Virus record (IMG/VR): IMGVR_UViG_3300045921_000239
Location: 1-23,386 of that record
Source of the DNA: a virus
Length of the DNA: 23,386 bases
Direction: 5' to 3' (one strand)
The notes under the pieces were generated by a model. That model saw only the letters and a program-made list of their open reading frames with translations, ran no database searches and had not been told where the DNA came from. How positions within the stretch are numbered: position 1 is the first letter of the stretch; every line of letters begins with the position of its first letter. The position numbers and the translations under genes are program-made. Positions 6,753 through 12,757 of this stretch are shown here, piece by piece.

Positions 6753-7079
6753 TCAGACGTCTTCAAGAAGCCGGGAGGTCGAAGGGGACTCTGCGACCGT
6801 CTCAAGGCCGCTGGCGGGCTCCTCGGGCGGCGCAGGAAGCGTCTCGGACGCGCTCGGCTTCCGCACGCGCACCGCGGCGTCATTCACGTCATCGAGCATC
6901 GCGTCGTGCTCATTCGCGACTACCCGCACCGTGCACGTGTTCTCGGTCTCGTTGCGCTTCACGACGTCGCATCGCAGAAGCGTGTCGCGTCCACCGTACG
7001 TGAGGTCGAGCCACGTTGACCGAGAGATGTTCCTCACGCGCAGCATGTCGATCTCGTACTCGCCCTTGAACTCGTCCAT
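6753..7079 (-). CDS. Hypothetical protein, 108 aa
   Basis: The first ~70 residues look like a small beta domain (YEIDMLRVRNISRSTWLDLTYGGRDTLLRCDVVKRNETENTCTVRVVANE); the last ~35 are Pro/Glu/Ser-rich and probably disordered. No family recognised. ATG 7079 has AGGTGA 4-5 bases upstream. The spacing to the next gene is 36 bases. Confidence 0.6.
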   Translation of the reverse strand: MDEFKGEYEIDMLRVRNISRSTWLDLTYGGRDTLLRCDVVKRNETENTCTVRVVANEHDAMLDDVNDAAVRVRKPSASETLPAPPEEPASGLETVAESPSTSRLLEDV

Positions 7080-7088
7080 CTTGTCACC

Positions 7089-7166
7089 TCACGTGCCGAG
7101 GGTTGGAAGTGAGATCATAGCGGCCTTCCGCGCCGTCCTCACGTAGAGTTCATCCAGCCCTTCCAC
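7089..7166 (-). CDS. Possible 25-residue small ORF
   Basis: The 88-base gap between its neighbours holds a frame starting at GTG 7166, one base after the TGA of the 7168-7641 gene, and ending two bases before the ribosome site of the 6753-7079 gene. The peptide (MEGLDELYVRTARKAAMISL and on) has plausible composition. It has no Shine-Dalgarno and would depend on coupling. Treat as a candidate only. Confidence 0.22.
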   Translation of the reverse strand: MEGLDELYVRTARKAAMISLPTLGT

Positions 7167-7167
7167 G

Positions 7168-7641
7168 TCACGTGTCTTCGGCAGGGGATCTCTTGCCCGC
7201 GTGCTTCTCCCACGTCGGCGTCATGCCCGCTGCGAGCCACGCTCTGATCGCATCCCGTTGCTGGTCAAGCGACGCATCAGCTAGAGGGACGTGCTCCCAC
7301 GTGTGTCCCTTCTGCACGCAGATGAAGATGCGGTCGGCGTTGCTGGCGATCATAGTGAGCCATTCGCTCGTCCCCACCACCGGCGCGTGGTCTGCCCATG
7401 ATGAGATGGAATAGCCGCTTGTGTACTGCGAAGGTACATCACGTGTTAGTGCATCCGCGATCGCTCGACGCTCTCCTTCCGTGATCTCGTCATGCAGACG
7501 TACTTTCGCCACCCCTTCGATCATGGTGGCGCCTGGCGGGCTTCCTCGGCTCTCGACGACAGGCTCTCCCCTGGCGAGTCGGAGGAGTGCTGCACGGGTG
7601 AGCGGGACGTGAATGTCGAAGATGCTCTTCGTGTTGCTCAT
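7168..7641 (-). CDS. Hypothetical protein, 157 aa
   Basis: No family recognised. It is a soluble mixed protein with helical regions (LTRAALLRLARGEPVVES; EITEGERRAIADALTRDV; DQQRDAIRAWLAAGM) and strands (RIFICVQKGHTWEHVPL). ATG 7641 has GAGGAAG about 8-9 bases upstream. It is followed by a short gap containing the possible 25-residue ORF, and preceded by about 160 bases without a clear gene. Confidence 0.65.
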   Translation of the reverse strand: MSNTKSIFDIHVPLTRAALLRLARGEPVVESRGSPPGATMIEGVAKVRLHDEITEGERRAIADALTRDVPSQYTSGYSISSWADHAPVVGTSEWLTMIASNADRIFICVQKGHTWEHVPLADASLDQQRDAIRAWLAAGMTPTWEKHAGKRSPAEDT

Positions 7642-7803
7642 GCTGCATCTTCCTCGTCGCAGCTACGTCGCTTGCAGGCGCGGCACTTGTCAGAAGAGCT
7701 TCAGCCCGGAGAGGGCGGAGAGAGCGGAGACGGTGGAAGGGTCGAGCGTAGGCTCGGCCGTCGGAGGCGTCGAGGTCGGCGCTTGCTCGTCTTGTGCTTG
7801 TGC
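7642..7803 (-). other. Gap with in-frame extension of the upstream gene and a direct-repeat copy
   Basis: No start codon opens a convincing gene here. In the frame of the upstream gene (7804-8235) the sequence stays open after the TAG for 37 codons to a TGA near 7690, encoding a Pro/Thr/Ser-rich stretch (QAQDEQAPTSTPPTAEP, then ALSALSGLKLF) with GC-rich third positions. One copy of a 22-base direct repeat abuts the stop (7781-7802). Confidence 0.4.
7781..7802. repeat. 22-bp direct repeat, copy A (copy B at 7875-7896)
   Basis: The plus-strand sequence beginning GCTTGCTCGTCTTG and ending TGCTTGTG is found identically at 7781-7802 and 7875-7896, 94 bases apart. Copy B encodes part of NHKHKTSK in the 7804-8235 protein; copy A follows its stop and would be read in a different frame. 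This looks like a small duplication. Confidence 0.85.
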
Positions 7804-8235
7804 CTACGGTCGCGCTGCTTGTTGACGCTTCTTCTTGTCCGTTCCGAAGATGAGCGACAACTGCGCCGTCGTCGGCTTGCTCGTCTTGTGCTTGTGGTTG
7901 GTTCTGACGATGCGCTCGCCTGCGACTTGCATCTTGTCGTCGTAGGCGATCGCGGCGTCGATCTCGGCTTCGGTCCACACGGGCAACCCGTGCTCGCGTC
8001 GGATCTGGTTGCAGATGACGAGCGCGGCTCGGGGTACGCGTGCCGTGTTGCCGATCGCTCCGTTCATCCAGTCGCTGACTCGCGCGAGGTTGTCGATCAC
8101 GAGCCCTCGCGCCGTGAGCAGATCGTAGATGGGCTGACGCTTCTCACTCTGAAGAACGAGAACCATCGTCTCGCGCAGTAGCTGCGTCGCCTTGAACGGC
8201 ATGCGCGCTTTGCGCTTCTTCCTTTTCGTCGTCAT
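7804..8235 (-). CDS. Basic hypothetical protein, 143 aa
   Basis: A basic protein starting MTTKRKKRKARMPFK, with a helical core (TQLLRETMVLVLQSEKRQPIYDLLTARGLVIDNLARVSDWMNGAIGNT; PRAALVICNQIRREHGLPVWTEAEIDAAIAYDD) and a Lys/Gln-rich tail ending at TAG. Lys-rich ends and a helical core suggest nucleic-acid binding, but I do not recognise a family. ATG 8235 has GGAGG about 9 bases upstream; an ATG at 8244 overlaps that site and is unlikely. TAG is rare as a stop among these genes. The frame after it remains open (see 7642-7803). Confidence 0.65.
   Translation of the reverse strand: MTTKRKKRKARMPFKATQLLRETMVLVLQSEKRQPIYDLLTARGLVIDNLARVSDWMNGAIGNTARVPRAALVICNQIRREHGLPVWTEAEIDAAIAYDDKMQVAGERIVRTNHKHKTSKPTTAQLSLIFGTDKKKRQQAARP
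7875..7896. repeat. 22-bp direct repeat, copy B
   Basis: Identical partner of 7781-7802, located inside the coding sequence of the 7804-8235 gene near its C-terminus. Confidence 0.85.
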
Positions 8236-8287
8236 GTCTTCCATCCTCCAAACACCGCCCACGTCCTCCACGAGCGGTGCTCTTAGT

Positions 8288-8299
8288 AGTACCCGATGC
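8288..8299 (-). promoter_or_regulatory. Phage promoter-like motif, copy 4
   Basis: Minus-strand GCATCGGGTACT, 52 bases upstream of the ATG of the 7804-8235 gene and just after the stop of the SLOG-fold gene. It leaves room for a 5' leader with a Shine-Dalgarno. Upstream it shares TTTGAGCATC with copy 6. Confidence 0.5.
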
Positions 8300-8307
8300 G
8301 TTGATGC

Positions 8308-8733
8308 TCAAAGCCCCTCGTGTCGTGTCTGACCCCTCGGAGAGATGATCACGACGTGCTTCTTCGCTTCACGGGCTCGACGGATCATGCGCCACGTGCC
8401 AGATCGCATCGTCTCATGTCCGTTCGGTGCCACGAGCACCACACGTGCATCAGCAACGATCTTCTCGTCGCGCACGAGCGGGTGCTCGGGTGCGTGCACC
8501 TTCAGCACGCGTCCTCCGCGCCGCTCGCCATGCGCGCGGAGAGCTTCAGTCGTGCATGGACGGAGAACACGAGCGAGGCCAAGCGCGACGGCGATCGCAT
8601 CAGCCTCGTCGTCGCTTCCAACACAGTCGCCGTGCACGAAAGCCATCACGTACCAGGCACGCAAGAAGCGCTCGACGGCGCCTCGCTGCGCATCCGACAT
8701 GCCGGCGCGTGTGCCCGTGAAGCTGACAATCAT
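8308..8733 (-). CDS. SLOG/DprA-like Rossmann-fold nucleotide-binding protein, 141 aa
   Basis: The layout matches the SLOG superfamily (related to YpsA, LOG and DprA): N-terminal strand IVSFTGTRAG, then VHGDCVGSDDEADAIA (about residues 33-48, equivalent to the HGGARGAD loop), a strand ARVVLVAPNG (about 96-105), and SGTWRMIRRAREAKKHVVIISP (about 111-132), equivalent to the GTW-helix that binds nucleotide. Such proteins bind nucleotides or ADP-ribose-like ligands; the ligand here is unknown. ATG 8733 has GGA 6 bases upstream; a GTG one codon earlier is possible. With the dCTP deaminase and deoxyribosyltransferase-like protein nearby, a nucleotide-metabolism or anti-defence role is possible but unproven. 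Confidence 0.8.
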   Translation of the reverse strand: MIVSFTGTRAGMSDAQRGAVERFLRAWYVMAFVHGDCVGSDDEADAIAVALGLARVLRPCTTEALRAHGERRGGRVLKVHAPEHPLVRDEKIVADARVVLVAPNGHETMRSGTWRMIRRAREAKKHVVIISPRGQTRHEGL

Positions 8734-8754
8734 CACTCATCCGGGTCGTTCGGA

Positions 8755-9012
8755 TCACGCACGCCGAGGCCACACGACCGTGACGACGATGGGCCCTGCG
8801 CGAAGTTGCGTGCTCGCCGGCGAGACCCTTTCGCCGAGAGGTGTGCGAAAGCCCTTCTCCTGCACGACGCGCGGGTGCTCACGTGCACCGCGGTTGTATG
8901 AGACGGAGGCGAACGTCGGCAGCCCATCCCGCACGCGCTCACGCACTGCACGCAGGAGCACACGCAGGGGATGCTCGGGCACGCCGTCGATCTCGTAGCA
9001 GTCCATGTCCAT
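8755..9012 (-). CDS. Hypothetical protein, 85 aa
   Basis: Small protein (MDMDCYEIDGVPEHPLRVLLRAVRERV to VVTVVWPRRA) of unknown family. The first ~35 residues are probably a helix (PLRVLLRAVRERVRDGL) and the rest short strands. ATG 9012 overlaps the TGA of the preceding gene as TGATG and has AAGG 5 bases upstream, so it is coupled. A second ATG two codons on is a possible start. Confidence 0.6.
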   Translation of the reverse strand: MDMDCYEIDGVPEHPLRVLLRAVRERVRDGLPTFASVSYNRGAREHPRVVQEKGFRTPLGERVSPASTQLRAGPIVVTVVWPRRA

Positions 9013-9281
9013 CAGACCTTTTCGCCGTACGCGATCGCCGCGAGCTTCGCCGCGATGTAGTCGTTCACGACTTCGCCCCTGACGATCTCGGCTTGCTTCG
9101 GAAAGCGCTCACGGAAGCCATGCTCACCGTAGAGCTTCAGGTTCGCCGCGACCCACGCGCCCCACCAGAACGCGCTCGCGTCGCGCGGCGGCGTGTAGTG
9201 CGGGTACGCTTCCTGGAAGGCGTAGCGGATCTTCTTCTCGGCTTCGACCTTCACCGCACACATCAACGCTTCGTAGCCCAT
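9012..9281 (-). CDS. Hypothetical protein, 89 aa
   Basis: Helical small protein (MGYEALMCAVKVEAEKKIRYAFQEAYP, then DASAFWWGAWVAANLKLYGEHGFRERFPKQAEIVRGEVVNDYIAAKLAAIAYG). The aromatic centre suggests a compact fold; no family recognised. ATG 9281 has AGGAGG 8 bases upstream, which decides the start over an in-frame ATG at 9314 that lies in the dCTP deaminase. It overlaps the end of that gene by 19 bases. Confidence 0.65.
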   Translation of the reverse strand: MGYEALMCAVKVEAEKKIRYAFQEAYPHYTPPRDASAFWWGAWVAANLKLYGEHGFRERFPKQAEIVRGEVVNDYIAAKLAAIAYGEKV

Positions 9282-10054
9282 TGAGTGCTCCTCCTGTAGA
9301 TGCAAGTGCCGCACTGTGCGCAGCGGTAGTACCGCTCACCCTTGTTCCAGTCGTACACGAACTCCGCACGCGTCGATCCGCAGGTGCAATTGCACGCGAT
9401 CGAGTCAGGCGGGTTCGGTTGCGCGAGCAGCGCTTCGATCTCCGCATCAGGATTGGTCGTCAAAACCGGCTCCTTTTCCTCGCACGCAGGCTGCACGCTC
9501 TCGCTCGCCTTGCCTACATACTTCGAGCCACGTGAGGCGCCGTAGGGGTGCACGCACGGCAGTGCGAGACGATGTAGCGCGAGTTGACAGATCCGTAACC
9601 CGAACGGGATCTCGATCGTGCGAGGCGAGCCGTTGTAGAACTCCAACGTGATGCGCCCGTCGAACCCCGGATCGATGAAGCCAGCAGTGATGTGCACGAA
9701 GAGGCCCGCGCGCCCGATCGAGCTTCGTCCCTCGACGCGCCCGAGGATGTGCGCGGGTAACTTCACGCGCTCCATCGTCACACCGAGCGCGAACTCGTTC
9801 GGTGCGAGAGAGAACGCGGGCGCTGCGCCGCTCAACTCGATCGGCTCCATCTCGTTGTGAAGCGACTCGCCGAGCGTGACCTTCGGTGGGGCTTCGATGC
9901 CGCGCAATCTCGGCTTGTAGCGCATCACTTCGCGCGAGAGACGTAGGTCCACGCTGCACGGCTGGATCTGCTTCACGCGCGAACCGAGCGGTGTGATCAC
10001 GATCTCGCCCGAATCGAGCGCTGCGACGATCTCGCCGTCGGTCATGATGGTCAC
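9263..10054 (-). CDS. dcd: dCTP deaminase (Dcd/DUT family) with C-terminal zinc ribbon
   Basis: Deaminates dCTP to dUTP, possibly with dUTPase activity, feeding dTMP synthesis. The Dcd trimer motifs are present: QPCSVDLRLS (about 31-40), VEGRSSIGRAG (about 107-117), HITAGFIDPGFDGRITLEFYN (about 121-141) with the catalytic Glu138, and PFGLRICQLALHRL (about 150-163). The TAGFIDPGF segment is closer to the bifunctional archaeal-type DCD-DUT than to E. coli Dcd. After residue ~190 there is a linker and then a zinc ribbon not part of Dcd: CNCTCGS at 221-227 and CAQCGTC at 245-251. Start GTG 10054 has AGGTG 5 bases upstream and overlaps the preceding TGA (GTGA); ATG 10045 is an alternative. dUTPase activity and the role of the ribbon are inference. 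Confidence 0.88.
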   Translation of the reverse strand: MTIMTDGEIVAALDSGEIVITPLGSRVKQIQPCSVDLRLSREVMRYKPRLRGIEAPPKVTLGESLHNEMEPIELSGAAPAFSLAPNEFALGVTMERVKLPAHILGRVEGRSSIGRAGLFVHITAGFIDPGFDGRITLEFYNGSPRTIEIPFGLRICQLALHRLALPCVHPYGASRGSKYVGKASESVQPACEEKEPVLTTNPDAEIEALLAQPNPPDSIACNCTCGSTRAEFVYDWNKGERYYRCAQCGTCIYRRSTQWATKR

Positions 10055-10674
10055 GCAGGCACCTCGCGACGGCTCGACGGGTCACCCGGCTTCTGCGCGA
10101 ACGCAGTACGCCGGCCATCAGGCCAATGCAGTCGCGTGATCCACTCGCCGCCGGTCTCGGGGCTCGGGTCGATGCCCTCGACGTTCGGGAGCGCCTTCAC
10201 GTGCTCGGGCTCGGGTATGCGTTCCACGTCGTAGTTGTCGCTCGCGTGCGCGTGCTCGCGTCCCGCCCAATCGGCCGCGGCTGCACGCTGCTCCGCGCTC
10301 CACGCCTCCACGTCGTCGTGCGTGGCGTGCTTCGAGGCGAGCCCGAGCAGGTCGATCACCATGCTCACGGTGAGCGGCGCTTCGTGCACCGGAGGAAGCG
10401 GTGCTGGTACGATCACGAGGTGCCCCTCCTCGACGACGACGCCCACGTCCACGTCCGTGCTGAGCGCATCGAGCGGGATGCGCGCGTCGCCCTTCTCACG
10501 GAAGTGCGCCGCAACCTGCGGCGAGTGCTGCACGAGGTACGCGACGACACGCAGCAAGAGCGCAGCGTTGTCGCGCATCCTCTTCGCGTGCTGCACAAGC
10601 ACCTCCTCGCGCACGCTCGTCGGTCGCAAGGTCTTGCGGCGCTTCGGAGCCGATCCGCTCTTCTTCTGTCCCAT
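10051..10674 (-). CDS. Hypothetical protein, 207 aa
   Basis: No family recognised. A basic N-terminus (MGQKKSGSAPKRRKTLRPTSVREEV) is followed by a helical section (VQHAKRMRDNAALLLRVVAYLVQHSPQVAAHF), strands (DVDVGVVVEEGHLVIVPAP), and a probably disordered Pro/Glu-rich C-terminus (NVEGIDPSPETGGEWITRL). ATG 10674 has GGTGG 3-4 bases upstream and follows the TAG of the previous gene by 8 bases. It couples to the dCTP deaminase start through GTGA. A role in nucleotide metabolism would be guilt by association only. Confidence 0.65.
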   Translation of the reverse strand: MGQKKSGSAPKRRKTLRPTSVREEVLVQHAKRMRDNAALLLRVVAYLVQHSPQVAAHFREKGDARIPLDALSTDVDVGVVVEEGHLVIVPAPLPPVHEAPLTVSMVIDLLGLASKHATHDDVEAWSAEQRAAAADWAGREHAHASDNYDVERIPEPEHVKALPNVEGIDPSPETGGEWITRLHWPDGRRTAFAQKPGDPSSRREVPA

Positions 10675-10682
10675 CGTCCACC

Positions 10683-11075
10683 CTACAGACTGCACGACTT
10701 GCGCCGCGCAAGCTCGACGTTGACTTCTGCGGCCCTTTCGGGCTCGGCGGGTACCTCCGGTGCCTCCGGGGCTCCTGAGGGCTTCTGAGGGGCCAGGACG
10801 CGCTCGTAACGCGCAAGCACGGTCTCGACGGCGATCGCGTCCCAACCCTGCCTCTTGAAGAACGCCTCCGCGTGCGCGGGCGTGTAGCCGCTATTCCGCA
10901 TCTGCTCGATGAAGGTGCTGAGGTGCGCGTTGCACCACGGCATGCCGGGTTCCTGCGGCCACTGACACGCGCCGGCCGGCGTCGCGAGCCCGCACTGCAT
11001 CGTGTCGTGGCGCCAGTAGTGCGCGTGCGAGTACTCAGGCTCGCCAACGATCGGTGGTCGCTTCAGTCCTCTCAT
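10683..11075 (-). CDS. Small zinc-knuckle protein, 130 aa
   Basis: The N-terminal half has a probable zinc site: Cys28-GLATPAGA-Cys37 and WCNAH (Cys48, His51), with PGMP between. This resembles the C..x..G..C....g...C..H knuckle of small phage-encoded proteins, which bind nucleic acid. The middle is helical (LSTFIEQMRNSGYTPAHAEAFFKRQGWDAIAVETVLARYERVL) and the C-terminus Pro/Glu/Ala-rich. ATG 11075 has AGGAGG 8 bases upstream. The stop is TAG. Confidence 0.65.
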   Translation of the reverse strand: MRGLKRPPIVGEPEYSHAHYWRHDTMQCGLATPAGACQWPQEPGMPWCNAHLSTFIEQMRNSGYTPAHAEAFFKRQGWDAIAVETVLARYERVLAPQKPSGAPEAPEVPAEPERAAEVNVELARRKSCSL

Positions 11076-11103
11076 GCAGGCATCCTCCTCCGCGGTTGTC
11101 GCT

Positions 11104-11355
11104 TCACCGCGTCGAACGCGGCTTGCGTATGATGAACTTCATCCCTTGCTTCGCTTCGTAGCGCTCGACCTCCGCAACGCAGCGCGGGCACGTCGGACGA
11201 CGACGCTCGAACCCGCGCGTGAACGCGTGCCATCCTCCGAGCCCACAAAGAGCGAAGCAGCCACCCGCCGAAAGCGGCGGCGGAGCGGCTTGCGGGTGCG
11301 CGAGATGCCACGTGCCGTCCGCCGAGAGCACGCACTGATAGTCCGGCAGAGTCAC
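11104..11355 (-). CDS. Small cysteine-containing protein, 83 aa, possibly leaderless
   Basis: Family unknown. It has His/Cys residues that could coordinate a metal (GCFALCGLGGWHAFTRGFERRRPTCPRCVAEVERYEAK): CFALC and CPRC form a plausible four-cysteine zinc site with 20-odd residues between. The C-terminus (FIIRKPRSTR) contains the RKPR stretch seen in other proteins of this window. GTG 11355 has no Shine-Dalgarno and lies 8 bases past promoter-like motif copy 5. Confidence 0.6.
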   Translation of the reverse strand: MTLPDYQCVLSADGTWHLAHPQAAPPPLSAGGCFALCGLGGWHAFTRGFERRRPTCPRCVAEVERYEAKQGMKFIIRKPRSTR

Positions 11356-11363
11356 GCTCTACT

Positions 11364-11375
11364 CGTACCCGATGC
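11364..11375 (-). promoter_or_regulatory. Phage promoter-like motif, copy 5
   Basis: Minus-strand GCATCGGGTACG, ending 8 bases before the GTG start of the 11104-11355 gene; no ribosome site between. It overlaps the region just past the stop of the deoxyribosyltransferase-like gene. Confidence 0.5.
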
Positions 11376-11378
11376 AGA

Positions 11379-11888
11379 TCAACGCTGCTCGCGCACGTGT
11401 GCGAGCAGCACTTCACCAGTCTCATCTTGCGCAGCGATCTCCGCGAGCTTCGCGATGGCTTCATCGATCGTGCTCACGCGATAATCGCTACGCGCGGCGA
11501 AGAGGCACTGTGCATCCCCGATCACAATCGACGCGCACGGGAACAAGGCCCGCAAGATGTCCATGCCCTTCAGCGTTGACAGTCGCTTGATCAGATCACG
11601 CTTCGCATGATGCACGCCGAGTTCGTACGCGGCGCCCTCGCTCTTCTTGTGAGGCGCGTCGTAGATCAGCACGTCGGCATCCATCACGCCACGCATGTCC
11701 TTCTCGGCGTAGGCGGCCTTCTGCTCCCAAGTGAGATCGTGATCGTACACGCCCTTGTCACGCTCGTTCTCGATGTCGATCGTCCAGTCGTGCGTGATGG
11801 TATGCCCCGCTGCGCGCACGGCAGCAGCAATCTCACGCCAACGAGCGATTCCCTGCGCGTCGCCGCGCGTCGCGATGTATACCAGCAT
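11379..11888 (-). CDS. Nucleoside 2-deoxyribosyltransferase-like protein, 169 aa
   Basis: The Rossmann-like pattern fits this family, which moves or hydrolyses deoxyribose-base bonds: N-terminal strand LVYIATRGD, helix RWREIAAAVRAAGHTITHDW, then KDMRGVMDADVLIYDAP (about 64-79) and SEGAAYELGVHHAKR (about 83-97), where Glu89 would be the catalytic nucleophile. A further strand is ASIVIGD, followed by helix TIDEAIAKLAEIA. Related phage proteins act in nucleotide salvage. Start ATG 11888 has GGAG 8 bases upstream; a GTG three codons earlier is too close to that site. It is 15 bases from the preceding stop. Function on a nucleoside is inferred from family motifs. Confidence 0.75.
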   Translation of the reverse strand: MLVYIATRGDAQGIARWREIAAAVRAAGHTITHDWTIDIENERDKGVYDHDLTWEQKAAYAEKDMRGVMDADVLIYDAPHKKSEGAAYELGVHHAKRDLIKRLSTLKGMDILRALFPCASIVIGDAQCLFAARSDYRVSTIDEAIAKLAEIAAQDETGEVLLAHVREQR

Positions 11889-11903
11889 CCTCAGCACTCC
11901 TTC

Positions 11904-12281
11904 CTACGGCATGGGCCGCGGCTTGCGCTGCACACGTTGCTCCACGGCGCCGAGCGCACCGGAGAGCGCGTTGTCGAGCCTGCGAGGGCGTCGCTCCAAG
12001 TCAGGATGAAACGCGATGTAGTGATCGCCGAGGAAGCGAACTCCGCCGATCGCGAAGGCGCAGCATGCGAGCCCTTCGGCGAGGTGGTTGAACGCGTTCG
12101 CGCTCTCACCTGCCTTCTTCGAGCGGTATTGGAGGACATCGCCCTTCTCGGCAACGACCTGCGCGCACTCACGAGCGCGCATCTCGACATAGGACCACGG
12201 TCGCGCACGAAGCTTCTCGATCCACAGTGGCACCGTGGCGGAGAGCGCAATCCGCAAGAGCCCTTCGGTCATCTCGTTCAT
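11904..12281 (-). CDS. Hypothetical protein with RKPRPMP C-terminus, 125 aa
   Basis: A helical protein (MNEMTEGLLRIALSATVPLWIEKLRARPWSYVEMRARECAQVVAEKGDVLQYRSKK; AFNHLAEGLACCAFAIGGVRFLGDHYIAFHPDL) of unknown family. The layout resembles small helical phage proteins; the hydrophobic ACCAFAIGGV stretch is short and not a clear membrane span. The C-terminus RVQRKPRPMP matches that of the 5898-6155 protein. ATG 12281 overlaps the TGA of the preceding gene (ATGA) with no Shine-Dalgarno, so it is coupled. The stop is TAG. Confidence 0.65.
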   Translation of the reverse strand: MNEMTEGLLRIALSATVPLWIEKLRARPWSYVEMRARECAQVVAEKGDVLQYRSKKAGESANAFNHLAEGLACCAFAIGGVRFLGDHYIAFHPDLERRPRRLDNALSGALGAVEQRVQRKPRPMP

Positions 12282-12757
12282 ACAGGGTTCTGCGCGTGAA
12301 GAGTCTCGATTGTGATGCGTGCTTCGGCGAGCTTCGCCTGCACAAGTGCTGCATCGTCTCGCTCGCGTGCGGTCCACGAGATCGACGTCTCGAACTCGCG
12401 TCCATCGGAGCGTCGTCGCACAACGACGACGAGCAACGGGTCGCGCAAGCGCAGCACAGAAAGACGCGCTTGAGTCGCGCGCTCGCGAACACGCCATCGG
12501 TAGATCCACGGGTTCGCCGTGATCATGTCCGCAAGCCAGGTGAGCACGAGCGCGCGGAACTCTGGAGTCGTCCACGCATCGTAGACGCGTCGTTCCCACG
12601 GGAGCTGCGCGACGTCCGGCGCGTGAGGCGAGACGTTGTAGAGCACGTCAGGACCTTCGGGGATGAGCGCACCAGCGCTGCGATCACCTGCGCCCCCGAG
12701 CGAGAACGGCATCGTGCGGGAATCAGGGCGCGTGATGCGGTCTCGATCGCCACTCAT
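12278..12757 (-). CDS. Hypothetical protein, 159 aa
   Basis: No family recognised. The middle is helical (WERRVYDAWTTPEFRALVLTWLADMITANPWIYRWRV), followed by beta strands (RLRDPLLVVVVRRRSDGREFETSISW) and a C-terminal helix (DDAALVQAKLAEARITIETLHAQ). The first ~45 residues look disordered. ATG 12757 overlaps the TGA of the methyltransferase gene (ATGA), so the two are coupled, but nothing shows that it assists methylation. Confidence 0.65.
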   Translation of the reverse strand: MSGDRDRITRPDSRTMPFSLGGAGDRSAGALIPEGPDVLYNVSPHAPDVAQLPWERRVYDAWTTPEFRALVLTWLADMITANPWIYRWRVRERATQARLSVLRLRDPLLVVVVRRRSDGREFETSISWTARERDDAALVQAKLAEARITIETLHAQNPV

